A stretch of DNA of 64,000 nt, taken from contig JBLMXQ010000040.1 in the NCBI GenBank assembly GCA_050257855.1, positions 62,001 to 126,000 on the forward strand, written 5' to 3'. Below the pieces are notes generated by a model. That model was given only the letters and a program-made list of their open reading frames with translations, had not been told where the DNA came from and made no database searches. This document shows positions 23,828 to 32,599 of the stretch, one piece after another (the first letter of the stretch is position 1; each line of letters starts with the position of its first letter). A program made the translations under genes and the position numbers. Source of the stretch: JBLMXQ01 sp050257855 (lineage in GTDB: Bacteria; Acidobacteriota; Vicinamibacteria; Vicinamibacterales; CAVVIG01).

Positions 23828-26040
23828 AGCGTCCCTCCTGCTTTTTCCTGCTCGAGCGCGTCGAGCACCCGCTTGGGCGTCAGCGGCAGGCTCCTCAGCG
23901 TCGCGCCGGTCGCGTTGCGGACGGCGTTGGCGATCGCCGCCGCGGTCGAGACGGTGGGCGGCTCGCCGATCCCGACGACGCCGCGCTCACGCTGCTCGGG
24001 GCTGTCCGCCAGGATGATGTCGATCGTCGGGATGTCCGACGCCCCGGCGATCAGGTACCACTCCATGTTCGGGTTCACCATCTGGCCCGTGCGGCGATCC
24101 AGGATGCGGTCCTCGAACAGCGCGAAGTTGATCGCGCCGACGATCCCTCCGTACACCTGGCTCTCCGCCGTCAGCCGATCGACGATGAGGCCGCAATCCT
24201 GCACCGTGAGGATGCGCTTCAGCCGCACGATGCCGGTTTCGATATCCACTTCAGCTTCGGCGAACTGCACGCCGCTCGTGCCGGTGGACGACAGCCCCTC
24301 CTCCCACTTGGCGTCGGCGGTGATCGGCTCGGTGCCGATCAGCTTGCACGCGTCCTTCCAGGACAGGCCTTTCGACGGCGTGGTCCTGACGAAGATCCGG
24401 CCGTCGCCCGCAGCGAGCGCGGCCGCCTCGACGCCGAGCGAGGGCGCGACCTTCTCGAACAGTTTATCGAGCGCCTGGCCGGCCGTGATTCGGAGCGCGG
24501 GCGATATCGACGCCGTCGTCGTGCTGCCACCGGAGCCGCCGCTGAACGGGTAGAGCGTGTCGCCGATCTCCGGCTTGACGGCCGACACCGGCAGACCGAG
24601 CGTCTCGGCCGTGACGATGGCGACGACCGTGCGGGAGCCCGTGCCGAGATCCTGCGTCCCGATCTTCATCACGACCGAGCCGTCGTTGGCGATCTCGATG
24701 TGCGCCTGGGATCCGCGGCCGCCGCCGCCCCACCGGTGGGCCGAGCAGCCGAAGCCGGTCTTGATCGGGCCCGGCGTCGGATCGCCGGTCGGATGGCGCT
24801 TGTCCCACCCGAACGCCTTCGCGCCGGTCTGGAAGTACTCGCCCCACATCGCGTTCGGCGCGCGGTCGGGCAGGTTCTTGATGCGGAACTCGACCGGATC
24901 CATCTTGACGGAATCCGCGAGCTCGTCCATCAGGATTTCGGTGAGGAAGCATCCCTGCGGATGCCCCGGCGCGCGCATCGCGCGCTGCAGGCCGGCGTTG
25001 ATGTAGACGTCCCGGTGCACCCGACGGCGGTTCGGGAATACGTAGATGTACGGCAGCGGGAACCCGGCGCCCGCGCCCGCGCCGCCCGTGCCCCACGTCT
25101 GCGCATCGAAGGCCGTCAGCTTGCCGTCGGCCGCGACGCCCGCGCGAATCTTGGCGGTCGCCGACGGCCGGTTGCCGGTCGCGAGGTGCTCTTCCTTGCG
25201 ATCGAGCAGCAGCTTGACCGGTGCGCCCGCCTGCTTCGCGAGCTTCGCGCAGATGAGCCCCTGCACGTCGGGACCGAACTTGCTGCCGAACCCGCCGCCC
25301 ATGTACTGCGTGATGACGCGGACGTTGGCCGCCGGAATCTGCAGCCCTTTCGAGAAGCCTTCCTTCGTCCCGTGCACCGCCTGCGTGGACACCCAGGCGG
25401 TCAGGTTGTCGCCGTTCCACTCGCAGACGGAACCGTGCGTCTCGAGGCAGACGTGCGTGATGACCTGCGTTTCATAAGTGGCCTCGATGACGTGCGCCGC
25501 CTGCCGGAACCCGGCGTCGAGATCGCCCGTCTCTTCGGCAGCACCCTGCTTGGTGTTGCCGCCTTCGAAGACGAGCGGCGCGTCGGGCGCCATGGCCTGC
25601 TCGACGGTCGCGAGGTGCGGCAGTTCCTCGTACTCCACCTTGATCAGCCGCACGGCGTCGTCGGCGTGCTCTTCGGTGTCGGCGGCGACCGCCGCCACCT
25701 CGTCGCCCTGGAACATCACCTTGCTGCCCGGCTCGCGCCAGGCCAGCGCCGCCTTGACGCCGGGCGCCTTCTGCGCCGCGGCCAGGTCGACCGACACGAT
25801 GCGCGCGTGCGGGTAGGGAGAGCGCAGGATGCGGCCCCAGAGCATGCCAGGGCGCCGCACGTCGAAGGTGTATTCAGCGCGCCCCTGCACCTTGTCCGGA
25901 CCGTCGAGCCGCTTGATCCTGGTGCTGAGAAGCGCCGGCTTCTCGGGCCACGCGTACTTCATCGCGTCGGCGCTGGCCTGAGGCCCGCGCTGACTGCCGT
26001 TGCCGCCGCGCCCCCGGGCTCGAGCGGTTTCGTTAGCCAC
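23824..26040 (-). CDS. Molybdenum hydroxylase large subunit (molybdopterin-binding)
   Basis: This catalytic subunit of about 738 residues hydroxylates aldehydes or N-heterocycles at a Mo-cytosine-dinucleotide centre. The a/b-hammerhead domain begins around STRIKRLDGPDKVQGRAEYTFD. Cofactor-binding motifs include QYMGGGFGSKFGPD, the GTGGAGAGAGFPLPY loop, MRAPGHPQG and SGGSGGSTTTAS. The catalytic Glu sits in GIGEPPTVSTAAA. GTG 26040 is preferred because it overlaps the 2Fe-2S subunit stop by 8 bases; ATG 25962 is an alternative. The Gly/Arg-rich first 25 residues are unusual. Aldehyde oxidoreductase is more likely than xanthine dehydrogenase, given the PaoABC-like partner subunits, but the substrate is unknown. 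Confidence 0.92.
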   Translation of the reverse strand: MANETARARGRGGNGSQRGPQASADAMKYAWPEKPALLSTRIKRLDGPDKVQGRAEYTFDVRRPGMLWGRILRSPYPHARIVSVDLAAAQKAPGVKAALAWREPGSKVMFQGDEVAAVAADTEEHADDAVRLIKVEYEELPHLATVEQAMAPDAPLVFEGGNTKQGAAEETGDLDAGFRQAAHVIEATYETQVITHVCLETHGSVCEWNGDNLTAWVSTQAVHGTKEGFSKGLQIPAANVRVITQYMGGGFGSKFGPDVQGLICAKLAKQAGAPVKLLLDRKEEHLATGNRPSATAKIRAGVAADGKLTAFDAQTWGTGGAGAGAGFPLPYIYVFPNRRRVHRDVYINAGLQRAMRAPGHPQGCFLTEILMDELADSVKMDPVEFRIKNLPDRAPNAMWGEYFQTGAKAFGWDKRHPTGDPTPGPIKTGFGCSAHRWGGGGRGSQAHIEIANDGSVVMKIGTQDLGTGSRTVVAIVTAETLGLPVSAVKPEIGDTLYPFSGGSGGSTTTASISPALRITAGQALDKLFEKVAPSLGVEAAALAAGDGRIFVRTTPSKGLSWKDACKLIGTEPITADAKWEEGLSSTGTSGVQFAEAEVDIETGIVRLKRILTVQDCGLIVDRLTAESQVYGGIVGAINFALFEDRILDRRTGQMVNPNMEWYLIAGASDIPTIDIILADSPEQRERGVVGIGEPPTVSTAAAIANAVRNATGATLRSLPLTPKRVLDALEQEKAGGTL

Positions 26041-26665
26041 GCGCCACCCCCTTCGTCGTCGTGGCAACTTCCATGATGCGCGTGAAGGTGCCGCACCGGC
26101 AGATGTTGCCGTCCAGTTCGTGTCGCGCCTGCTCGGACGTCGGGCTCGGATATTTCTCGAGCAGCGCAACGGTGGCCATGACGAAGCCCGGCGTGCAGAA
26201 GCCGCACATCAGCGCGTCGTGATCGCAGAAAGCCTGCTGGACCGGATGCAGGCGGCCGTTCGCGGCAAGGCCGTCGACGCTGCGCACGTGCTTTCCCTGG
26301 ACCTCGACGGCGAGCGTCGAGCAGGAATACACCGTGCGGCCGTCGACGATCATCGTGCAGGCGCCGCACGCGCCGCGGTCGCACACGCGCTTGTTGCCGA
26401 CGAGACCCGCGTAGTTGCGGACCGCATCGAGCAGCGTCACGCGCGGTTCGATCTTCAGATCGATGCGCTTGCCGTTGACCAGCAGGGAGACCGGTACAGG
26501 ACCGGGACCGATTGCGCGCGGCCCCGTCTGGGCCTCGGCCTCGGCGAGGCCGACGGAGGTCACCGCCGTCGCGAGGCTTCCCACTCCGGCGGTCTTCAGG
26601 AAGTCGCGGCGACTGACGCTGAACCGTTCGGCTTTTTCGGGATCGTGTTCGTCTTTCGGAGCCAT
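26033..26665 (-). CDS. Molybdenum hydroxylase 2Fe-2S subunit with Tat signal
   Basis: This 210-residue small subunit carries two [2Fe-2S] clusters. The plant-type cluster motif is CDRGACGACTMIVDG plus YSC, and the second is CGFCTPGF with CRCGTF. The N-terminus contains SRRDFLKTAGVGSLATAV, a twin-arginine signal, so the whole complex is probably exported by the Tat system with this subunit as carrier, as in PaoABC. ATG 26665 is chosen over TTG 26671 because a GAGGGGG site lies 8 bases upstream. First gene of the three-subunit operon; divergent from the class V aminotransferase gene. Confidence 0.94.
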   Translation of the reverse strand: MAPKDEHDPEKAERFSVSRRDFLKTAGVGSLATAVTSVGLAEAEAQTGPRAIGPGPVPVSLLVNGKRIDLKIEPRVTLLDAVRNYAGLVGNKRVCDRGACGACTMIVDGRTVYSCSTLAVEVQGKHVRSVDGLAANGRLHPVQQAFCDHDALMCGFCTPGFVMATVALLEKYPSPTSEQARHELDGNICRCGTFTRIMEVATTTKGVARG

Positions 26666-26773
26666 CTGCAAGCCCCCTCGACACTTGGAAGAAAACGAAT
26701 CTGGGAAGGATAGTCAATTCGTGTGTCGGATGCCAGCGGCGGTGCGCACAGGGCCACCTCGTCCGCGCGGTGA

Positions 26774-26789
26774 CAATTGCTTGCAATTG
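26774..26789. promoter_or_regulatory. Candidate operator palindrome in divergent intergenic region
   Basis: CAATTGC-TT-GCAATTG is a perfect 16-bp palindrome, about 110 bases from each of the two divergent start codons (26665 minus, 26897 plus). The 230-base gap otherwise shows AT-richer patches but no consensus promoter pair. A dimeric regulator bound here could control both the molybdenum hydroxylase and the aminotransferase-fold gene. Confidence 0.5.
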
Positions 26790-26896
26790 ACCGCCGGGCG
26801 CCGTCCTCGCGGAATGAGAATCGACTGCTTTACGCGGCTTCGTGGTTAAACTTGTCGCCACGGGCCGGGTCGTCCGGATCGCGGAAGGAGGCCGTC

Positions 26897-28195
26897 ATGT
26901 GGCAGCGGCGCGAGTTCCTCAAGCAGATGGTCCCGGCGGGCGCGGGCGTCCTCGCCGCGCTGAACACCGACTGGTTCGAGCGGGTCGTCGAGGCGACCGC
27001 TCGCATCGCCGACCGGCCGCCCTCGGAGGTCGCGGGCGACGAGGACTACTGGTGCGACATCCAGCAGGCCTTCACGCTCGATCGGACCATCATCAATCTC
27101 AACAACGGCTACACGTGCCCCAGCCCGCGCGTCGTGCACGAGGCGCTGAAGCGCTACCTGGACGAGTCGAACCAGGCGCCGATCTACTACATGTGGAACC
27201 TGCTCGAGCCGAACATCGAGTCGGTACGACGCAAGCTGGCCGCCGAGGCCGGCTGCGATCCCGAAGAACTGGCGGTCACCCGCAATGCCAGCGAGGCCCT
27301 GCAGATCTGCCAGCTCGGGCTCGACCTCAAACCGGGCGACGAGGTCGTCACCACGAATCAGGACTACGGACGCATGCTCGACACCTGGGATCAGCGCGCA
27401 CGCCGCGACGGCATCGTCGTGACCCGCCTCTCGTTCCCCGTGCCGACGACGGGCGCCGATCTGCTGGAGCGCTTCGAGCGGGCCATCACGCCGCGAACGA
27501 AGGTGCTGCACTTCTGCCACATCACCAACCTCACCGGGCAGCTCTTCCCGGTGCGCGATCTGTGCCGGCTGGCGCGAAGCCGCGGAATCCAGACGATCGT
27601 GGACGGCGCGCACGCCTTCGCGCACTTCCCGTTCAAGCTGTCGGAGCTCGAGTGCGACTACTACGGCACCTCACTCCACAAGTGGCTGCTCGCGCCGGTC
27701 GGCACCGGCTTCCTCTACGTGCGCCGGGAACACATCGAGAAGCTGTGGCCGCTCACGCCGGCGAACGCGTCGAAGACGAAGGACATCCGGAAGTTCGAAG
27801 AGGTCGGGACGCATCCGGCCGCGAACCACAACGCGATTGCCGAAGCGCTGGCGTTCCACCAGGCCATTGGCGTCGAGCGCAAGTCTGCCCGGTTGCGGTA
27901 CCTGAGCGACCGGTGGGCGAATCGCCTGTCGTCGGACCCGCGCGTCAGGATCCTGAGCAGCCGCGCGCCCGGCGAGTCCTGGGGGCTGGTGAACGTCAGC
28001 CTGCAGGGGATCGACGCGTCGAAGGCGTACGACTATCTCTGGACCAAATACCGCGTCATCACGGCGGCCATCAAGCACACCGAATATCAAGGTCTGCGGG
28101 TGACCCCCAATGTCTACACGACGCTCGACGAAATCGACACCTTCGCGGTCGCCGTCGAGGCTCTGCTGAAAGAACCTCGTTCCAGCGCGGCGTAG
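26897..28195 (+). CDS. Tat-exported class V aminotransferase-fold PLP enzyme (isopenicillin N epimerase-like)
   Basis: This 432-residue protein starts with MWQRREFLKQMVPAGAGV, a twin-arginine-like signal, then a class V aminotransferase domain. Motifs are LNNGYTCPSPRVV at the N-side, RNASEALQ, HITNLTGQ, the PLP Asp in VDGAHAF and the Schiff-base lysine in GTSLHKWLLAPVG. The relatives are annotated as isopenicillin-N epimerase-like or selenocysteine lyase-like proteins. A full AAGGAGG site (26885-26891) sits 5 bases before ATG 26897. A periplasmic PLP enzyme is uncommon; folding in the cytoplasm with cofactor and export by Tat would explain it. It is divergent from the Tat-exported molybdenum hydroxylase. 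Confidence 0.9.
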   Translation: MWQRREFLKQMVPAGAGVLAALNTDWFERVVEATARIADRPPSEVAGDEDYWCDIQQAFTLDRTIINLNNGYTCPSPRVVHEALKRYLDESNQAPIYYMWNLLEPNIESVRRKLAAEAGCDPEELAVTRNASEALQICQLGLDLKPGDEVVTTNQDYGRMLDTWDQRARRDGIVVTRLSFPVPTTGADLLERFERAITPRTKVLHFCHITNLTGQLFPVRDLCRLARSRGIQTIVDGAHAFAHFPFKLSELECDYYGTSLHKWLLAPVGTGFLYVRREHIEKLWPLTPANASKTKDIRKFEEVGTHPAANHNAIAEALAFHQAIGVERKSARLRYLSDRWANRLSSDPRVRILSSRAPGESWGLVNVSLQGIDASKAYDYLWTKYRVITAAIKHTEYQGLRVTPNVYTTLDEIDTFAVAVEALLKEPRSSAA

Positions 28196-28220
28196 CCCCG
28201 TTATCCTCAGAGACGTGGCC

Positions 28221-29693
28221 ATGCGCGCCGCCGCCCTGCTGTTCTGCCTGACCCTGTCCGGGCCGCATCCGGCCGCGGCGGCCCGCAGCCAGGCGGCGGC
28301 ATCCGGCACGCCCGCGGCCGCCCGCCGGATCAGCGTACCGCTCGCGGGGACCGTGCTCGCGTGGGTTCCGCCCGTACCGGCGTCCCACGTCGTGCTCCTC
28401 GTCAGCTCGGCGACCGGCTGGAACGCGGCGATGAGCGATCTCGCCCGCCACATCGCCGGGATGCCGGCCGTCGTCATCGGCATTTCGTATCCGACGCTGC
28501 GGCGCAATGCCGCGCGCGAGGGCGGCTGCTGGTATGTCGCGTCGGACTTCGAGCTCATCTCTCATGCGGCGCAGAAGACGCTCGCCCTCCCGCAGTACTA
28601 TCCGCCAGCGCTCGTCGGCGTCGCCGATGGCGCGGCGGCGGTGTTTGCCGCGCTCGCGGCGGCGCCCGCCGTCACGTTCGCCGGTGGCCTGAGCCTCGCG
28701 TTCTGCCCGACCCTGCGCGTCCCGCACGAGATCTGCTCGGGCGACACGTGGACGCCTGATTACGACGACAGCACGCAGGTGAACACGCTCCCGCGGGCCG
28801 AGGCGATGCCGCGCGACTGGTTTGTCCTGCAGGGCACGGCCGACCGGGTCTGCCCTCTCGACGGCATCCGGAAATTCACGGCCGGCATGCCCGGCACGCA
28901 CCTCGTCGAGGTGACGGGCGGTGGACACACGATGGCGCGGGCGGCCGTCTGGCTGCCGGCGGTCGATCGCGCGCTCCAGGATCTCTGGACCGAGCGGGCG
29001 CCGCGGCCGCCCGCGGCGCGGCCGCACAGCGCGACGACGCGTGAGCTCGAGGACGAGCTGCAGCAGCTGCCGCTGCCGCTCGAGTTCCGCTGGCCGGCGC
29101 ACGTGTCGGCGCTGCTGCTGTTCTATTCCGGCGACGGCGGCTGGGCGTCGCTCGATGAGGCGACCGCCGAGCAGCTCGTGGCGCACGACGTCGGCGTCGT
29201 CGGCGTCAGCTCGCTGCGGTACTTCTGGAACCGGAAGTCGCCGGCCGACGTGGCCGCCGACATGCGCCGGCTCGTGACGACGCTCACCCGCAGCGGGAAG
29301 CCGGTATTCGCCGGCGGGTTCTCGTTCGGCGCCGAGATCGTGCCGGTCGCGCTGCGCGAGTGGTCGTCGGCCGAGCGGCGCGCCCTGAGCGGGCTCGTGC
29401 TGATCTCGCCGAGCGTCAGCGCGAGCTTCGAAATCGACCCGCTCGACTGGATCCGGCGGCCGCCCGTCGATCCGGCGACCCGGGTGGCGCCGGCGGTCCG
29501 CGCGGTCGGGCTCCCGACGCTCGTGCTCTGCGGCGCGAAGGACGACGACACGCCGTGTCCGGCGCTCGCGGACGCGGCGGGCGTTCGCGTGGTGCAGCTG
29601 CCCGGGTCGCACCACTTCGACGGCGACTACACCGCGGTCGCGAACGCCGTGCTCGCCTTCCTGCGCGCGCCGGGCGTGGCGGAACATCCGTGA
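28221..29693 (+). CDS. acvB: AcvB/VirJ family protein, probable aminoacyl-phosphatidylglycerol hydrolase
   Basis: This periplasmic protein of about 490 residues has a signal peptide and two alpha/beta-hydrolase-like halves. The C-terminal VirJ domain shows FYSGDGGWASLDEATAEQL, VVGVSSLRYFWNRKSP, the nucleophile-type GGFSFGAEI and a late His in GSHHFDGD. In Agrobacterium and Rhizobium, AcvB is encoded next to the MprF homologue LpiA and hydrolyses lysyl-phosphatidylglycerol. The same pairing occurs here, with a 4-base GTGA overlap to mprF. Start is ATG 28221; GTG 28215 is a close alternative. It probably balances membrane charge together with MprF. Confidence 0.87.
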   Translation: MRAAALLFCLTLSGPHPAAAARSQAAASGTPAAARRISVPLAGTVLAWVPPVPASHVVLLVSSATGWNAAMSDLARHIAGMPAVVIGISYPTLRRNAAREGGCWYVASDFELISHAAQKTLALPQYYPPALVGVADGAAAVFAALAAAPAVTFAGGLSLAFCPTLRVPHEICSGDTWTPDYDDSTQVNTLPRAEAMPRDWFVLQGTADRVCPLDGIRKFTAGMPGTHLVEVTGGGHTMARAAVWLPAVDRALQDLWTERAPRPPAARPHSATTRELEDELQQLPLPLEFRWPAHVSALLLFYSGDGGWASLDEATAEQLVAHDVGVVGVSSLRYFWNRKSPADVAADMRRLVTTLTRSGKPVFAGGFSFGAEIVPVALREWSSAERRALSGLVLISPSVSASFEIDPLDWIRRPPVDPATRVAPAVRAVGLPTLVLCGAKDDDTPCPALADAAGVRVVQLPGSHHFDGDYTAVANAVLAFLRAPGVAEHP

Positions 29694-32290
29694 GCGAACC
29701 GTCCCCAGCGCGCGGTGCCTCGCCGGGACTCCGGACCGGGCTCGTGTGGCTGGTCGGCCACGCATCGCGCTTCCTGCCGCCACTCGTCATCGGGATCGTC
29801 GTGGCGGCGACGTGGCAGGCGCTTCGCGAGATTCACCCGCGCCAGGTGCTCACCGCGCTGCGCGGCCTCGGCGGGCCATGGCTCCTCGCCGCCGGCGGCG
29901 TGACGCTCGCCAACATCGGCGTGATGGGGCTCTACGACGTCGTGGCGTTCGGCCACACGCAGACGCGGGCGACCGAACGCTGGCGTCACGGCGCCGTCGC
30001 GTTCGCGTGGAGCAACTTCCTGACGCTGGGCCCGTTCGCCGGCCCGGCGATCCGCTTCTGGCTGTACCGAAGCTCGGTCGAGCACAGCTCGGATCTCGAG
30101 ACCGGCGTCCTGTCGATCACGATTGCCTTCGCGTCGGGCCTGGCCGGATGGACGGTCTCGGGGCTGATTGCGCCCGATCTGGGTCCGTGGTCAGGGCCCG
30201 TGATGGTGGCCGCGCTCGCAGCCGGACTGGTCTACCTGTTCGTGTTCGTCGGCCGATTCGCCGCCGTGCGCATCGAGCGCTTCGACGAGCTCGATCCGGG
30301 TGCGCGCGCGGCGGTGGCACCGGCGCTCATCGGCTGGCTCGACTGGCTCCTGGCGTCGCTGGTGTTCGTCGCGTGCCTGCGCGCAACCGGACACGCGGTG
30401 GCGGCGACCGACGCGATCCGGACGTTCTTCGTCGGACAGGCCATCGGGCTGGCGAGCCTCGTGCCGGGCGGCTTCGGCAGCAGCGATGCGTTCTGGATTG
30501 CGCGGCTGCCGCTCGCCTCGGGCGTGGCCGCCGCGGCGCTCGTCGCGTACCGCCTCATCTACTACATCCTGCCGTGGGCGGCCGCGTCGCTGATCCTGCT
30601 GTCGTGGGCGACGCACCGCGCGTCGCGGCGCCTGGAGCTGGCGCGCCGGCTCGTGGCAGGCCTGGTCGCGGCGGGCGGGGCGCTGATGCTCCTGAGTACG
30701 GCGTCGCCGGCCATGCACGCGCGGCTCGTCATGCTCGAGCAGGTCGTGCCGCTGCCGGTGGTCGAGGTGAGCCACATCATGGCGGCGCTCACCGGAGTGC
30801 TGCTGCTCGTTCTCGCGCGGGGCCTCGCGAAGGGCTACCGCGCCGCGCTCGGCGCGACGATCTTCGTCCTGCTCCTGGCGGCGATCTCGGCGATGCTCAA
30901 GGGTCTGGACTACGAGGAAGCGCTCATCCTCGGCGGCCTGGCGATCGCCGCCTGGTCGCAGGCCCCGCTGTTCGACCGCGCGAGCCGCGGCGAGCTGTTC
31001 ACGCCGCGCGATCTCGCCGTGGCGGCAGCCGCGCTGGCGCTCTTCCTTGCGTTCGGCGCGTTCGCCAACCAGATCCGGCCGGACACGCTCGTCCGCATCC
31101 AGTACTTCGGGTACCGGTTCGAGCGCGCGCGGTACCTTCGGACGGCGGGCACGCTGCTGCTCGCCGTGTCGGCCGGCGCGCTTTACCTGCTGCTTCGCGT
31201 GCCGGTGCGGTTCACGCGACTCGACGAGCAGGAGATCGACCGCACGCTGGAGCTGCACGCCGCCATCGGCCGGGGCACTTCCGCGCTGATGGTCGCCAAC
31301 GGCGACAAGGCGGTCTTCCGCCTCGGCGATCGCGGCTTCTGCCTGTACCGCACGATCGGGCCGTATCTCTTCGTGTTCTCGGATCCGGTCGTCGCACGGA
31401 GCGAGGACCGCGACGAGTTCCTGTCGGCGCTGTTCGCCTACGCCTCGGAGATCGACCGGCGCCCGGTGTTCTACCAGACGTCGCTCGACTGGATTCCGCC
31501 GCTGCACGATCGCGGATATGCGTTCTTCAAGCTCGGCGAGGAAGCGCACGTGCGGCTCGATCGCGTGACGCTCGAGGGGCACGCCGGCAAGCAGTATCGT
31601 CAGTTTCTCCGGCGCGGCGAGCGCGACGGCCTGTGCTTCCGGATCGTGCCGCCGTTCGAGCTCGAGGCGATGCTCCCCGAGCTGCGCGACATCTCCGACG
31701 CGTGGCTCGCAGCCCGGGCCGCACGCGAGCGCCAGTTCTCGATCGGCTTCTTCGACGACCGCTACATGAGGCGCTTCCCGTGCGCTCTCGTCAGCAACCG
31801 CGAGCGCCTCCTCGCCTTCGCCAACCTGCTGCGCGGGCCGCGCCGCGAAGAGCTGTCGGTCGATCTGATGCGCTATCGTGCCGACGGCCCGGGCGTGATG
31901 GATTTTCTGTTCACGTCGCTGTTCCTGTGGGGCCGGGATCAGGGCTACGCGCGGTTCAACCTCGGGATGGCTCCGCTCGCCAGCGTCGGGCGCTTTCAGA
32001 CCGCGCACGCGCGCGAGCGACTCGCGAACGTCCTCTTCCAGCACGGCGAGCAGTGGTACAACTTCCAGGGGCTGCGGTTCTACAAGGAGAAGTTCTCGCC
32101 GGAGTGGCTGCCGCGCTACCTGGCATACCCGAATGCCTGGGAGTGGCCGGCCGTGATCACGCACGCAAGCGCGCTGGTGGCCGGCGGCTGGACCAGGATG
32201 GTGTTTCCGCGGCGCCACGACGGGGGACGCGAGCCGGAGGAGCCGAGAGAGGGCGGCGCCGAGGCCATGAACGCTCTCCGAGCCGAGTAA
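29690..32290 (+). CDS. mprF: Bifunctional aminoacyl-phosphatidylglycerol synthase/flippase MprF
   Basis: This 866-residue protein transfers lysine or alanine from aminoacyl-tRNA to phosphatidylglycerol and flips the product. The N-terminal flippase region has about 14 TM helices (residues 20-540), including FLTLGPFAGPAIRFWLYR and SLVPGGFGSSDAFW, family hallmarks. The cytosolic DUF2156 synthase domain spans about 550-850, with AVFRLGDRGFCLYR, YQTSLDWIPPLHDRGY, a KQYRQFLRRGERDG basic patch and FNLGMAPLASVG. GTG 29690 overlaps the acvB stop; an upstream extension of the frame is shadow. Length is typical. Which amino acid is transferred cannot be read. Confidence 0.95.
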   Translation: MSEPSPARGASPGLRTGLVWLVGHASRFLPPLVIGIVVAATWQALREIHPRQVLTALRGLGGPWLLAAGGVTLANIGVMGLYDVVAFGHTQTRATERWRHGAVAFAWSNFLTLGPFAGPAIRFWLYRSSVEHSSDLETGVLSITIAFASGLAGWTVSGLIAPDLGPWSGPVMVAALAAGLVYLFVFVGRFAAVRIERFDELDPGARAAVAPALIGWLDWLLASLVFVACLRATGHAVAATDAIRTFFVGQAIGLASLVPGGFGSSDAFWIARLPLASGVAAAALVAYRLIYYILPWAAASLILLSWATHRASRRLELARRLVAGLVAAGGALMLLSTASPAMHARLVMLEQVVPLPVVEVSHIMAALTGVLLLVLARGLAKGYRAALGATIFVLLLAAISAMLKGLDYEEALILGGLAIAAWSQAPLFDRASRGELFTPRDLAVAAAALALFLAFGAFANQIRPDTLVRIQYFGYRFERARYLRTAGTLLLAVSAGALYLLLRVPVRFTRLDEQEIDRTLELHAAIGRGTSALMVANGDKAVFRLGDRGFCLYRTIGPYLFVFSDPVVARSEDRDEFLSALFAYASEIDRRPVFYQTSLDWIPPLHDRGYAFFKLGEEAHVRLDRVTLEGHAGKQYRQFLRRGERDGLCFRIVPPFELEAMLPELRDISDAWLAARAARERQFSIGFFDDRYMRRFPCALVSNRERLLAFANLLRGPRREELSVDLMRYRADGPGVMDFLFTSLFLWGRDQGYARFNLGMAPLASVGRFQTAHARERLANVLFQHGEQWYNFQGLRFYKEKFSPEWLPRYLAYPNAWEWPAVITHASALVAGGWTRMVFPRRHDGGREPEEPREGGAEAMNALRAE

Positions 32291-32350
32291 CGCGGCGACC
32301 CCGCCGCGTCCGGCTCGGACATCGGCGCGGAGCCCGATCCACGGACCGCC

Positions 32351-32536
32351 TCAGCCCGGCCGCTCGAGAATTTCGAGCAGCTCGGCGATCTCCTCTTGGT
32401 GCGCGCGCGCTGCGTAGATGATGGCGCGGCGCTCCTGCAGCGTCGGCGTTCGCCAGTCTTCGCCGTCCAGCCGGACGCGGCCGTCCTGGGCGACCTCCAC
32501 GACGACGGCGTCCATCGGCGCGACGTACAGACGCAT
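32351..32536 (-). CDS. Small protein of unknown function (61 aa)
   Basis: The sequence is short but protein-like, with a beta-hairpin-like start (VVVEVAQDGRVRLDGEDWRTP) and an amphipathic helix (LQERRAIIYAARAHQEEIAELLEIL). No family is recognised. ATG 32536 lies just below a heptamer tandem repeat that occupies its upstream region. Convergent with mprF. A second ATG eight codons in is possible. Moderate confidence because nothing but composition and position supports it. Confidence 0.5.
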   Translation of the reverse strand: MRLYVAPMDAVVVEVAQDGRVRLDGEDWRTPTLQERRAIIYAARAHQEEIAELLEILERPG

Positions 32537-32543
32537 TATCGAA

Positions 32544-32585
32544 GCTATGAGCTATCGGCTATCAGCTATCGGCTATCGGCTGTCG
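32544..32585. repeat. Six-unit heptamer tandem repeat (GCTATCG)
   Basis: Six contiguous 7-base units read GCTATGA, GCTATCG, GCTATCA, GCTATCG, GCTATCG, GCTGTCG. The array lies between the small protein start (32536) and the ACT gene stop (32600), so it occupies the whole intergenic gap. Seven-base arrays can vary in copy number and alter promoter spacing. Confidence 0.85.
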
Positions 32586-32599
32586 GTGCAACCCTCTCG

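Noticed and set aside
32544..32585. Mini-CRISPR or iteron origin
   Set aside because: Heptamer units with no spacer and no replication initiator nearby; a simple tandem repeat is the plain reading.
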